Shown: positions 48,700 to 60,611 of the stretch, piece after piece
How positions within the stretch are numbered: the first letter of the stretch is position 1
Layout: the number at the start of each line of letters is the position of its first letter
NCBI GenBank assembly: GCA_017591395.1
Contig: WEDG01005026.1
Span: 142,684 to 206,683, forward strand
Source of the DNA: Schistocephalus solidus
Taxonomy: Eukaryota > Platyhelminthes > Cestoda > Diphyllobothriidea > Diphyllobothriidae
Reading direction: 5' to 3'
DNA length: 64,000 nucleotides
Position numbers and translations under genes: made by a program
Notes under the pieces: model-generated
Databases searched by the model: none
What the model was told of the DNA's origin: nothing
The model's input: only the letters and a program-made list of their open reading frames with translations

Positions 48700-51150
48700 C
48701 AATAATGCTCAACAGAAATCCTCAGGATGCAAATTGCTCAGGGTCTAAGGACAGATGCGAAAAATGTATCCCCTTTGAAAGTATTCAACAACACCACAAG
48801 GTCTGCATATCACAGACGGTAGTGGAATGCGGGGGATATAATATCATGGATGAAGTCTACGTGTCTTTACCTTTCCGCCGTAGACAGTGTCTCACGTCGT
48901 TTTCATCTTCACAACGACACTTCCAACCTGCCCTTGATCCAAATAATCTTTGAATAGGCTGAGAGGCTGTCTGAAGAAAAACAACTAGCCAATTCGGTCA
49001 ACTATGCTGAAGACCCTTCTTTATGTGTTGCAAAACTATTTTCGCGCACAATAAAAGTGCAGAGAAAAGGGTAGAACCCCATGCTTCGAGATGTCTTAGG
49101 AATCTTTACAACTGACGCTAAAGTGACGGCTGATATCTACAATGCTTTCCTGCCCAGAACTTTTAGTGAACATTCGGTCACGATCTTTTCGAAAATCCGG
49201 GTTTGGACCGGTACCGTCCTCAAATCCATAACCTTTATCCGCTAAGACGTAATTGTAGCCATTCGGCGTTTTCTTCAATCTTACAGTCCTGGACCAGATG
49301 GTGTTCAGATGGTGTCAGCGTTCTAAAGGCTGATGCAAATGATATATTACCGTTCCGTCTGTGCAAATATTTAATCTTGCTCTTGAAAGCGAAACCTTCC
49401 CTATTTTATGGAAGGAACTGCACATTCTGCTTATACCCAAACATGGCCAATCTACGTCATTTGGTGACCTTATGCCAATAAATGCACTTTCCGCAGCCTC
49501 GAAGATATTTGAGACCTTGCTTAAAGACAAGATTCTGCGTCACCTAAAAGAAACCAACCTACTTTATTCAACTCAGCATGGGTTACTCGAAATAAGATCT
49601 TGTAACACTTGCCAACTCTCTTTCTTTGATCATGTGCTATAATCTAGAGACATTAGTTTTGCACTTAACACCGTTAAGTTCGATTTCACTCAGGCTTTTG
49701 ATAATGTTAACCATAATCTCCACCTGCTTAAACTTGCCTCGTTCGGCATAGATAACAAGCAACTGAACTTAATATCCTCCTACTCGGGTGTTCACAGAAA
49801 ACAAGTTAAAATTTCCGATGTTTATCTCCAAGCACACCCATGTAAGGAGCGGAGTTATTCAGGGTAGCGTGCTTGGCCCGCCGCTAAAAGGCCTATTAGT
49901 CAAAGATGTTCCTGATTGTTTTCAGTATGGTAGGCCCTTTATGTACGCTGACGATTCAAAAGTTGCCTGTTGATGTAAACAAGCTGATCGAAACATCGAG
50001 CTTTAGATCTTCAAAAAGCATCTTCAGGCCTTCGCTCAGTGGTGTTGCACATGGAGCCTTTACCCTTTCTTCGTACAAATGCTGCGTTATGGTTGTTGGT
50101 GACAATGATCAGCCCCAGCTCAGCGTAGACGGTCACGACCTTAATGTGCCCGGAGATATAAAGGATCGGGGCATATCATTTACTAGTGTTCTCAACCTGT
50201 CAGAGCACTACGCACTGATTGTCTCGAAAGCACGCCGAACTACTGGATTTATTCTCAGAAATTTTAAAACCGTCCATATTAGAACCAGCCTTTATAAAAT
50301 GTATGTCAGATCTAGTGTGGAATACTGCTCGTTTCTATTTAGCCTTCTGCACGCTAGTGAAATAAAGAAGATAGAATCGGTCCCCCATTCCTTTACTTAA
50401 ACTTTTCTCTTAAGAACCCCGAATCCTGTCCTACCAAAAACGCTGTGAGCTTACTAACCTCGACCCATTGTGGCTTCGCAGATTATAGAAGGGACTATGT
50501 TAACTGTTTCAACTTTTAAACAGTCGTACCTTTAACCCCCTTACTACTCTGAGAGAGCTCAACCACTTTCGGCACACCAGTCATCGAGATGTATTTTTAT
50601 TTCTTCCTCTGGCATGCACAGTTGGACACCGCCAGTTTTTTTCAGTAAACGCTAAAACAATCTGGAATAGGCTACCTAGATGTATCAAAATTCAGCAAAG
50701 TTATCATTTGTTTAAGAGAGCGGTCACTAGTTTTCGACATTCAGGACACCTCTCACGAATTTTGGGTACCGACTCGGTGAAATCTCTCTTCCGTTCTGAT
50801 GGCGATCAAGGACTCTGAATCCTGTGTCAGGCTTCATGCTGAAGGCAATATTGCTGACTCTGAAGTCCGTAATAGGCTTATTCCTCAGTCAACAGCGACC
50901 AACCGATCACCGACAAACCTTAAGCTGGTGCAGAATTCCGGATCCATAACAGTGAAGGGAGAAGGACTACACCAGGCACCTGTGTGAACCCCTTCCCCGT
51001 CCTGAAGTTGTATCACTCAATAAGCTGCAGTTTTCTTCTCCTGGAAACACTTGAAAGAACGTTCTGCAGTTTTTTTCACTGGCAGCTCAATCCTCTACTG
51101 TATATATCTTTTGACATTGCCTGTAAACTGCCAATAAATAAATGAATAAG
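48700..51150 (+). mobile_element. decayed CR1/jockey-like LINE (family 3)
   Basis: A plus-strand relic read in several frames. From about 49,080 there is a linker typical of the region between endonuclease and reverse transcriptase. Then come SPGPDG at about 49,285-49,305, a reverse transcriptase palm with the catalytic YADD near 49,940, and a C-terminal domain (LNHFRHTSHR, then a W-N-R-L-P motif) to about 50,760. The 3' end has AATAAATAAATGAATAA at about 51,132-51,149. Stops and frameshifts occur throughout, so it is inactive. The part before 49,000 is doubtful. Confidence 0.75.
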
Positions 51151-51894
51151 GTTATATGTCAACAAACAACTGCAGGAGGAATTAATGTAAAGAAAAAAGC
51201 ATGTCAGAGCAGTATAATAGTTTCTCCTTGATTACACAACCAACAGAAAAATGTATAAAGAAATGGCTACTCTACTAAAAAGGAGATGAAAATATTATTG
51301 CAAATGTGAAATAAGGCATTTCGTTTGCATCAAAGTCACCCATGCAGCAAATTTTATCTAAGCTCGTTCCTACTAAAAATAATCGCACATATTTAAAGGA
51401 AACCAACGTCTTTATACGTATTTTGTTTCGGTTTAATCTAGCTATAATTTTTCCAATTATATCAGTTCACCCGCTACTGATTAGATAATAAAAGCCAACA
51501 CCTATTTTCTCTAAGCCGCACTGAGTACAAAGGAAAAGTACATAATATGTACGTTTATGTGTTTTTTTTTAACGGTTTCACTCTCCAATTGTACAGTCAT
51601 CCCTTAAATCCAAACAAGCCGTGTACGCACTTTAAATCTTGAAATTTGACACAAGAAGCAACTTATGGGCTCAGAAGATAGTCTACCTAAATGTAAATGT
51701 TTATATGTGCCACACAAGGTCGTATGACGCATAAAAATACTGGTTCCGTCAACCACTAGGCCCAAACCAAGCATCAATTGATTGAATGGCTCTGAAAGTG
51801 AACTAGGCATGGGCTAGGGACGAGAGAAGGAGGGTTACATTGGAGGCCACACCTTCATCCACGAAGGTACCCTTATTTTTCATAATGCTTAGTT

Positions 51895-52900
51895 TGAATC
51901 AACATGGATTTTAAAGCGGTTGATCCTATCTTATATGCTCACATCCATCGAAAGCTTGAGGAACTCATTAGAAAGGGGCTTGCCAGTCAATTCAGTTTAT
52001 GTGGACTTCAGCTAAGTCGTTGAAAGTTTTCACTCAGATGGTTGATATCGTAGTTACAGCAAACAGGTGTGCCTGACAACCTACTCAAATGATTGCTCAA
52101 CTTTCTCGCAGGCAGGCGTCAGAGTGCTTATACTAGTGACGCTAAGTCGGAGTTCTAAACCTTTCATAGTGGCGTTCAACCGGTGAGAGTTCTAGATCAC
52201 ATCATGTTTCTGACATATGTAAATGACTGCAGTGATTGCGTGCTATGAGACAAAGCGATTCCCACTGAGAATGGGACGTGACGGAATTCAATTGAACAGT
52301 TGGAGGATGGGCTGGCCCTAAAAAAATAACTTGGATAGCTTGCAAGAGTGTTTCCATGAGTGGCTACATAACCTGTAGTTTAAAAAAATGCCAAGTCATC
52401 CGAGGAACGTCTAGGTGCAGAAGGATAATGGGATTTGAATGTCAGTACTCCATCGGAGGTAACCAAATCAAGAAAATAAACGAGCTAAGAAACCAAGTTG
52501 TGTGGATGATGTTCAATAGCAAATCATCGTCCCACTTTGGCAAAATAGCGAAGAAGGCGATGTGCGTCCTGGAAGTGATCAGGAGACCCTTCTTTAATTT
52601 GGACATAGAGCTTTTTGGTCGAATGTTTAGAATATTTGTCCGGCCGGAGGCTTTGACTGACTACCTTATAAGGGTCGGCTAGAAAGGCTTTAAATTTTTC
52701 CTCTCTGTTACAGGCAATAAAGGTGAGGGATGAACATGGTTTTTCGAACTCTTCAGACGAATAGACTTTACTCTTCAAGCGACCAATTTTCTTGAAGGGG
52801 CGAAAACGATAAGCATACGAGATCACCTCTACTAACTGAAAACAAATGACGTTCAATTTGAAGTGCAGGTCCATTTTTTCTCCTACGCGTTCATTGAAGA
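51895..52900 (+). mobile_element. decayed CR1-like LINE copy (family 1)
   Basis: Aligns along its length with the better copy at 53,300-54,560: the CAACATGGATTT start, the palm region with its catalytic part destroyed, the KKCQVIR segment, IAKKAMCVL and the C-terminal domain. Heavily mutated and 5' truncated. Confidence 0.75.
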
Positions 52901-53216
52901 ATGCAACCGATTTTTTATTTCAGTTTCTCTCACGGAAAGCTTTGATACATTTAAATGAATAAAAAATCAAATACTTGTGGTTAATGTCAGGTTGCAGATA
53001 ATGTCAAAATAAATATACAATGAGGATCAGACTGGCAGGGAAAAAATCTGCGGAAGGAATATAGTTTTTAGGGTTTTATTTGAGTGCTATTTAATGTACC
53101 CGTATCGCTATATATATGTGCATATTTTGCCAGCAGTTATCTGTAAATATGCATTTAAAGTAGTCGCCAAACGTGTACTGAATAAATGTACTACAATAAT
53201 ATTAGAAAAGAGAATA

Positions 53217-53219
<3 letters not shown>

Positions 53220-53297
<78 letters not shown>
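53220..53297. repeat. TA dinucleotide microsatellite
   Basis: About 39 perfect TA units directly before the 5' truncation point of the family 1 LINE. Confidence 0.95.
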
Positions 53298-53299
<2 letters not shown>

Positions 53300-54668
53300 C
53301 AAAACGGAACTTATGAGGCATCTTCAAGAGAATAACTTGCTAAGTTCATATCAACATGGATTTCAAAGTGGTCGATCCTGCCTCACAAACTTGCTCACAT
53401 CCATGGAAAGTTGGGCAAAATCATTAGAAATGGGTTTGTCAGTCGATGCGGTCTACATTGACTTTAGCAAAGCCTTTGACAGGGTTCCACACAAACGTCT
53501 GATCTTTAAGCTCCGTCAAATGGGTGTGACTGGCAACCTACTCAAATGGTTGGCCGACTTTCTCACAGACAGGCGCCAGCGTGTTTGTATCGGAGACACC
53601 AAGTCTCACTGGGAAACCGTTCACAGTGGAGTTCCGCAGGGCAGCGTTCTGGGTCCCATTTTGTTTCTGATATACGTAAACGACTGCCTGGATTGTCTGA
53701 CATGCGAGAAGGTAATGTTCGCTGACGATTTGAATTTATGGAACTCGATTGAAAAACCAGAGGATGCGCGGAAATTACAACAAAACTTAGAGCGCTTGCA
53801 AACATGGTGTGATGAGTGGCTGCTGAACCTTAATCTTAACAAATGCCAAATAATCCGACTGCGGTCTAGTTCCAGAAGGCTGATTAGATTTGAATACCAG
53901 TACTCCATCAGTGGTCACCAACTCCAGGAGGTAAACATTCTAAAGGACTTGGGTATATGGATAACACCAACTCTCAAACCATCGTCGCACTGTGCGAATA
54001 TCGCAAAGAAAGCTATGTGTATCTTAGGCGCAATCAGGAGGTCCTTCGTTAATTTTGACGGAGAGCTTTTTGGGCGCGTGTTTTGGGACATTTATCCGGC
54101 CGGTGTTGGAATATTGCGTTCAGACATGGCGCCCTTGGACGAAACATGACTACGCTCTGCTGGAGAAAGTTCAACGGAGGGCAACGAAACTAGTCAGCGG
54201 ATTGGAATGCCTACCCTATGAGGGCCGCCTAGAAAGACTTAAAATTTTTTCCTCTCTCTTATAGGCAATACAGAGGGGATATGATCTTAGTCTTCAAACT
54301 GGTCAGAGGAGTTGATTGTGCTCTTCAGATGGCCGACTTTTTTGAATTGGCAAACATGACAAGTCTCCGAGGTCACCAATACAAACATAAAAGAAAACAC
54401 GCCAAACTTGAAGTGCGGGCCAACTTCTTTTCCCAACGGGTGATTGACAAATGGAACAAACTGCCAGCCTCAGTTGTTCAGGCTAAAAGCGTTGAAATGT
54501 TTAAAAGAAGACTTGATGCATTTTTACTTGATGAACATATAATTAGTCGACAGCAATGATTGATATACTAAAACGACTATCGCTATGTAACATTTGCTTG
54601 TTTTGCTAGCGTCTATCTGTAAATAGGGTTTTCAAAGGCTCTGCCTATCTCCCTTATATATACTGAAT
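53298..54668 (+). mobile_element. 5'-truncated CR1-like LINE (family 1), reverse transcriptase
   Basis: The longest coding stretch in the window. Within it are the reverse transcriptase motifs in order: a YQHGFQSGRSC block, the palm motif around DFSKAFDRV, the VPQGSVLGP loop and the catalytic FADD at about 53,720-53,731. After these come the CR1-type thumb and C-terminal domain, with LEY...W-R-P-W and QRRATKLV. The endonuclease half is missing. An extra T near 54,083 shifts the frame, and a second shift near 54,245 precedes the last domain (54,281-54,559). The element is dead. The 3' UTR runs to the TA run at 54,669. Confidence 0.9.
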
Positions 54669-54695
54669 TATATATATATATATATATATATATAT
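54669..54695. repeat. TA microsatellite at the LINE 3' end
   Basis: About 13 TA units follow the family 1 3' UTR and may be its tail. Confidence 0.85.
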
Positions 54696-54789
54696 TGAGG
54701 CGTTACAGGCAGTGCTCTTGACAACTCTCTTTATTTAAATTAAATGTTATGTCTTTACAGTCAGTATAAAGTCGTCAACATTTAAAATG

Positions 54790-54966
54790 TGCTCGAGTCA
54801 AAAACTTGACTTATTCTATCTTTCACATAGGCAACTAAGCTGCAGACAGCTCCGGACATTTCGAATTATCCACGGCCATGGTGGCTCACTGAGACCGGAG
54901 GACTTCTTTAAGTTTGCCCATACAAAACAATTACGTGATCATCCGTACGAAGTCAAAGGCGAAATA
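54790..54966 (+). mobile_element. CR1-like LINE C-terminal fragment
   Basis: A plus-strand frame with S-x-R-Q-L-R, F-R-I-I and D-F-F-K-F-A, then L-R-D-H-P. This is the C-terminal domain seen in the family 2 copy at 59.5 kb. It is cut at about 54,967 by the tail of an opposite-strand element. Confidence 0.7.
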
Positions 54967-55395
54967 GATTCAATTCAATTCAATTTATTGATGGAAATAG
55001 GCATGGGCCTTTGGGTATCCTATTTTTAACGTGAAATAAAGTGTGGTATACAAAGAAACCATATGGGTTGCAAAAGTTAAAAGGTGATAATAAAATATGA
55101 CAAGTGGTGCGTGAGTCTCAATGGTTAAGTTAAATTCCTCATGGCTCCAGCTCATTATGTAACATATAACTGTTAAGGTTCCTTTAAAAGCTTCCCAGCA
55201 ATGGTAGCATCACAACGCCTACAAGGAAGGGCATTCCATGGTTTGACCACCCTGGCAGAGGAGGAGAACTTGCGCCCATCCAGTCTCGCATGCTGGACGC
55301 GCAGTTTCAATGGGTGACCTCGGAGATGGGTCGTGGCAGCAAATTCAAAGAAATATGAGAATCCCAGGCAACAGTCCAATCCCTTCAAAATGCGG
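54967..55395 (-). mobile_element. CR1-like LINE 3' fragment with TTGAA-repeat tail
   Basis: The minus frame at 55,388-55,173 encodes the LINE C-terminal domain (DCCLG, L-R-G-H-P-L-K-L, W-N-A-L-P). A 3' UTR follows, and the end is a run of TTGAA pentamers (plus strand ATTCAATTCAATTCAATT, 54,968-54,985). It is 5' truncated. Confidence 0.8.
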
Positions 55396-55439
55396 AATGT
55401 CTACAGGCGATCCCCGCGCATTTGCGTATATATTTATAT

Positions 55440-55970
55440 TGACATTTCGACCGTCAAATTCGACGACATCCACCGTATGCTCCACACCAGGTGGTGCAGG
55501 GACGGTGAATCGCGCTTGAATTAGTTTTAAGTGATAGTAGCCTTGCGCTGCAGCTGCCGCACTCTCAACTCCTCCCCCACCTGAGCCCGGTGTCAATGCA
55601 GAGTCAAGAAGACCGGATATGGGAGCCGCCCCTGGGCGTACCACAACACCTGGTTCGGATCCCACGGCGTGGGAGTGCCATAAAGGCCACATTAAGAAGG
55701 AGCCATTGTAACCTGATTCTCAGTCTGCCAGTCAGCCACTACACAAAAAACGCACAATTGGGCTGACCAAGCGGTGCGAGTTATCCCGTCAATTGGCGGC
55801 ACCATGATAGTTTCAAGCGCGTCAGATTGTTTATAGTGAGGAAAATGCGCTGAGCTGTTGACCTCACTCTCTCCCCCACCCCCACAATCAGACCACCATC
55901 CGAGCAAGTCAGTTGTCTTAGGTGGGAGTGGGCGCATTGGCTGACGGGTCGGCGTACCCGTCTTTGCGCG
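55440..55970 (-). repeat. hairpin-tailed repeat, 520-bp form
   Basis: Full match in order to the copies at 38,590 and 40,742. It lies next to TATATTTATATT. Diverged by perhaps ten percent, so it is older than the copies at 37-41 kb. Confidence 0.8.
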
Positions 55971-56030
55971 CCACAGCACGACCTGGGCCCCATAACGCAC
56001 ACACCAGGATTTACTTAATCAGGGGTTTTG

Positions 56031-56465
56031 GAGGAGCCATCGCCATCTGACTCCCAGTCCACTGGTCAGCCACTCGACACACACAGCATATACACTGAGC
56101 CGACGGCGTTGTCTGTTATAAGCGCAGTCGTCCGCGAAGAGCAAGTCATGGACTGTAGTCATAGACACGCGCGTTGGAGCCTGCATACACCGACTGTTTG
56201 AGAAGGTATCCGTCAGTTCTGTAGGCGATGCTGATACCAGGCTGCACATCATGGTAGGCGTCCATCAAAATAGCCGAGAACATGAGACTGAAAAGGGTGT
56301 GGGGCCAGTACGTAGCCCTGCTTCACTCCGTTGTTCACTACGAATGCTTTGGATACCGTCTCGTTGTCAGTGACGCGCGCCGTCATCCCGTCATGAAGCT
56401 GACGCACCATGTCCGTGAACCGCTTAGGACAACCAAATTTCTGCATGACCTTCTACAGTCCGTCA
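56031..56465 (-). mobile_element. RTE-type LINE fragment joined to repeat-family sequence
   Basis: The minus-strand frames encode an RTE-like reverse transcriptase piece: FGCPKRF, V-R-Q-L-H-D-G-M, VNNGVKQGYVLAP, then the catalytic LLFADDCAYN near 56,123-56,105. Directly afterwards the sequence passes into a block (56,106-56,031) that also occurs in the 520-bp form of the hairpin-tailed repeat (GGAGCCAT...CTGACTC on the plus strand). It is broken by stops and by a frame change near 56,250. Confidence 0.75.
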
Positions 56466-56529
56466 CAATTCACCGTGTACTCAGCCAGTCAGCCTTTTCT
56501 GAATTTCCTGTAAAATAATTGAGATTGTA

Positions 56530-57600
56530 CTTAGGGAGGTGACAATGAAGTTACTGGAGGAGAAGCACTACCTCTCAATGTTACAGCACGACATCAGACA
56601 GAGCCACTCTTGTCTTTCCAGTTTATTACTCTTGACAGAGCAGTGGAATCGCGTACTGTACAAAGATGGTAGGGTTGACGTCATCTACACGGACATTAAG
56701 ATGGTGTCAGACAGCGTTGCACACAAATGTCTAATCTATAAATTATTTGCAATTGGAATAGAAGGAATGCTGCTGACATGGATCGCATACCGTGTGCATC
56801 GATACCTCGATGTCAACTCCTACCCCTGTTTCCCAAGTCTCTGTCTGATTGCCATTGCCTTTATTAGTCTACATACACGACTGCGTCGACGATCTGAGTT
56901 GCAGAGCCGTCAGGTTTGCTGATTATGTTAAACTATGCAGAACCAGCAGATCTGACACCGACAGGCACGCACCCCAAAATAGTCTCAAGGGACTTAGCAG
57001 TTGGTCTATTTGTTGGCTGTAAGTGTTGAAGTTTGCAAGTATGCGATTCCACGACTCCGTACCAAAAGGACTTTTAAGGAGGATGAGTTCTATTTTTAAT
57101 GTTTTGATGGGTAGCCCCTTTCAAATGTTGAGGGACAGAAGCACATCCGAGTTCATATAACCTCCCCGATTAAATCATCAGTACGGTGTTTGAAGGCAGA
57201 TTAACGTCAACAAAGGTTTTATTTGTGCTCAGATAAGGATTATTGCAGATTAATAAAGAGTTATTCAAAAAATTTTACAGGACATTCATTCAATATCACT
57301 TGGAGTATGCCGTTCAGGCCGGGCGTCCGTAGTTTAAGAAGGATTATCTACATCTGGAACGAGTAAAGGCGATGGCTACGGATTTGATCAAAAATTTGAA
57401 GTTATCTGCCTTACGAAGCCAGTTTGTCTGAACATGATTTATTTCCTCTCAAATACAGGCAACTACGCGTTCACCTAATTCACACCTATTGGATGGTCAG
57501 AGGCTATTAATGTGCCTTTGAATTTGATGACTTCTACAAATTGGAAGGGATGGAACATCTACGGGGTTATCCCTTTAAATACAGAGGATTTTGGTTCCTA
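56530..57600 (+). mobile_element. decayed CR1-like LINE (family 2-like)
   Basis: The frame at 56,539-56,922 shows a weak palm region (a Q-S-H-S-C-L-S-S block and the order V-D-V-I-Y-T-D-I-K of motif A). Later scattered pieces match the thumb and C-terminal domain (EYAVQAG, LRGYPFKYR). The catalytic loop is not readable. Confidence 0.65.
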
Positions 57601-57661
57601 CAGATATCCGATGGAGCGCATTTTTGCATAGGGTTTTTGGAGCATGGAACGGACTCACTGA

Positions 57662-57850
57662 CGAGGTTCAGTTTATTTGAGGAAAATAGGCTTACGCCTT
57701 TTAACTCCCTATTTATCACATCAAAATTTCAAGAATTAGAAACAGTGAGAAGAAATTGCAGTCAAATAAATGCAGACTGGGCACATAATAAACTGATATC
57801 GAAAGTGAGGTAGTCACGTAGTCCACGTGGTGGTGCAGCGTATGTAGTTT
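57662..57850 (-). mobile_element. LINE 3' end fragment
   Basis: Matches, on the minus strand, the 3' UTR block at 58,340-58,520 (plus strand TTTGAG...ATAGGCTTACGCCTTT). It consists only of the 3' end. Confidence 0.65.
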
Positions 57851-57931
57851 CAATGTAAGTCAATATAATTTTAGGGTAATAGGAATTGCCTTTGCAGACC
57901 ATATTGACAGGGTCTTAAAGCCGATGTTCAG

Positions 57932-58080
57932 TTCAGTGTTTTTGAGGAAAGTAGGCTTACGCCTTTGAAATCCCTTTTTACATAAAAGTCGGAAGAATAA
58001 GAAGCAATGTAAAGAAGATACAGCCAAGTGAATGCAGATAGATTTACGTGGTAAACTTATATTGTTAAGGTTAAATAAAA
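57932..58080 (-). mobile_element. LINE 3' end fragment
   Basis: A second short copy of the same 3' UTR block, beginning near the plus-strand TTCAGTG at 57,932. Confidence 0.65.
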
Positions 58081-58164
58081 AAATAAAAAAGCTTATTGAT
58101 TTGGCACTGCTTGGAGGCCGTCAAATCCTTAGAACACAGGAAAATACCTAAATCAAACTATTCA

Positions 58165-58332
58165 GCATAATTATTTAGTATATATAAAAGAGATTGGCAG
58201 AGCCTTTAACAACCCTATTTACAGATAGACGCTAGCAAAATAGGCAAATGTTAAATGGTGATAGTCATTTTAGTATATCGATCATTGCGGTCGACTAAAA
58301 TATATGTCCATTAAGTAAAAATTCATCAAGTC
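58165..58332 (-). mobile_element. family 1 LINE 3' UTR fragment
   Basis: The reverse complement matches 54,490-54,660, the end of the family 1 element, including GCTAGCGTCTATCTGTAAATAGGG and the TATATA end. Confidence 0.75.
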
Positions 58333-58737
58333 TTCAGTTCAGTTCAGTTCAGTTCAGTGTATTTGAGAAAAATAGGCTAACGCCTTTGAAATTCCAATTT
58401 GATACAGAAAGTCGGAAGAATAATAAGCAATGTAAAAAAAGTTACAGTCAAGTGAATGCAGGCAGATTTACGTGGTACACGGATATTGTTAAGGTAAAGT
58501 AGTCACATAATCTTCCTGGTGCAGCAAAATATGTATGTCAAGCCGATGTTTAAATATATCCACAGACTGGGACATATCAATCGCCTCAGGTAGGTTATTC
58601 CACGGTTTCAAGACAAGGTTGGTGAAAAAATACTTCCTCACATCCAATCTTACTTGGGGCACACTTAGTTTGAATGGATGACCTCGGAGATTATTCGTAG
58701 TAGCAAGTTGGAAAAAGTCATCACATAGGAGGGCGCA
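58333..58737 (-). mobile_element. CR1-like LINE 3' fragment with TTCAG pentamer tail
   Basis: The minus strand encodes the C-terminal domain (D-F-F-Q-L-A, L-R-G-H-P-F-K-L, W-N-N-L-P) over about 58,737-58,550. A 3' UTR and a tail of five CTGAA units (TTCAG at 58,333-58,357 on the plus strand) follow. It abuts a plus-strand LINE head to head at about 58,738. Confidence 0.8.
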
Positions 58738-59763
58738 ATCCGCATAGGTGTAAGAGGTAGACTTCTGACATGGATAGAAAACTTCTTAACTGGCCGCTCA
58801 CAAACTGTGCATATCAGCGACAAACAGTCGACTAAAGTTGAGGTCGAGAGTGGTGTTCCCCAAGGCTCTGTTATCGGCCCTATACTGTTCATTGTCTACA
58901 TCGACGATTGTGCCAACGAACTGGACTGCGATATTGCCATGTTTGTCGATGATCTCAAACTTTAGCGCGTCATTTGAACTGCGGCTGATGAAGAGAACTT
59001 GCAGGCAAACTTAAATCGACTCCAGAAATGGTCCAATGACTGGCTCTTGCCGTTTAATGAGAGCAAGTGCAACATCATACGAGTCGGGAAAAGCAATCCT
59101 TCGAACCGAACGGTTAACAGTCTGAATGGCATTCCATTGAAAGAAGTGGATGTCCAAAAGGACCTTGGAGTCTGGATCACGCCTTCGCTTAAACCCTCCC
59201 TACATTGCGCAAAGGTAGCGAAGTCAGCCATGTCGATTCTGTACCTCGTTAAACGAGCTTTTGCAGCCTTCACTACCGACTGCTTCGCTAAAATCTTCGG
59301 AACATTCGTGCGGCCACAGTTGGAGTCCGCTATCCAAGCTTGGAGACCCTGGGCGGCGAGGGACATCAACATCCTCGAAAAGGTCCACAGGCGAACAACA
59401 AAACTTGTCCTTCGACATGGCTCACAGCCTTATGAAACACGGCTGTCGAGTCTCAATCTCTTTCCCTTGCACTATAGACAGCTTCGGGGGGACCTGATAC
59501 AAACATTTCGCATACTACGCATCCAGGACTGTTGTCTCGTGCCAGGGGATTTCTCCGAGTTAGCAAAAACCACGAACTGGAGAGGTCATCCTCTCAAATT
59601 ACGTGTGACTGGAGCAAGGCTAGACACTCGGAAGTACTTCTTCTCCAAAAGAGTAGTCGAAGCTTGGAATAGTCTTCCTCTGGATGTTGTAATGTCGGAC
59701 TCCTTGGAGGTTTTTAAGCGAAAGTTAGATCGATATAATGGTGCGAGCTACAACACTAACTGA
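58738..59763 (+). mobile_element. 5'-truncated CR1-like LINE (family 2), reverse transcriptase
   Basis: From about 58,750 the frame shows the GVPQGSVIGP loop, then FVDD in place of the catalytic FADD, with two stops close behind (58,960-58,980). A clean 254-codon frame (58,999-59,763) then covers the thumb and the CR1-type C-terminal domain (F-V-R-P-Q-L-E, W-R-P-W, R-R-T-T-K-L-V, R-Q-L-R-G-D-L). It is inactive because of the stops, the truncation and the catalytic-box change. Confidence 0.88.
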
Positions 59764-60304
59764 AAGCTGCAAGTGTGACGTCAGAAAGTAAGGCATTTAT
59801 GATACTACTAGTTATATTTGAGTAACATTTCCTTGTTTGTTATTTTCGTTTGAGGGCTTGCATTTTCCCATTATTCCCATGCTGGGGTCCTCGAGGTCTT
59901 CGATGCTTAACTTATTTACACACCTTGGTGACACCGTGAGTATTCGCATCAGCTGGACCTGGCGACCGTCGTCCATGAGGTGTATGAACGTTATCCCCTG
60001 GTTCGAACCGCAATGGACCGAGGATGATCTGGACATCTATTTCAGCCTTTGAAATCCCTCAACGGACGCTGCAATCAGCAATGGAGCATCATGTGACCTC
60101 CGAAATGCCCCCCGTTGGACCCCCTCCCAAGGGCGACAGTTTTTTTCTCCTAAATATCTCCGGGAGTTTTTTCCACTGTCTGCTCTTGTTCAACTTTGTT
60201 CCACTATGTTGGCCTCGCCAACATATCGAGATACTATTTTTTTGATACCACAACGCGCATGTACAAATAAGGAATTCAAAGGTGCCTCACCTACATCTCT
60301 CTCA
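59764..60304. other. unclassified sequence between LINE relics
   Basis: Short frames on both strands, none recognised. The first part may be the 3' UTR of the family 2 element. Confidence 0.4.
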
Positions 60305-60611
60305 AATATACTGATACTGAATACTGAATCCATGCCACGCACGATACGAAGGTTTGTATCAAGTCTCCGCGCAACTGCCTATAACTCAGAGGATAGAGCT
60401 GTAGGTTATTTAGGCGAATCTCATATGGCAGTTAACCTTGACCTCTTACTAATTTTGTCGCTCGTCGCTGTACCCTTTCGAGCATTTTGTAGTCCTGTTG
60501 GGTCCACGGTCGCCAGGCTTGGATCGCATATTCAAGATGTGGCCTAACAAACGTACCAAAGACTTTAGAAAAGCAGTCTTAATCGCAAACTTTAAATGCC
60601 CGCTTGATAGA
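60305..60611 (-). mobile_element. family 2-like LINE C-terminal part
   Basis: Continues without a break from the reverse transcriptase of the first tandem unit. It encodes F-V-R-P-H-L-E-Y, W-R-P-W, Q-R-R-A-T-K-L-V and R-Q-L-R-G-D-L on the minus strand. It ends at pentamer-like CTGAATACTGAATC on the plus strand (60,310-60,330). Several stops are present. Confidence 0.8.

Noticed and set aside
53108..53302. Minus-strand frame of alternating Ile and Tyr
   Set aside because: Pure translation of the TA microsatellite.
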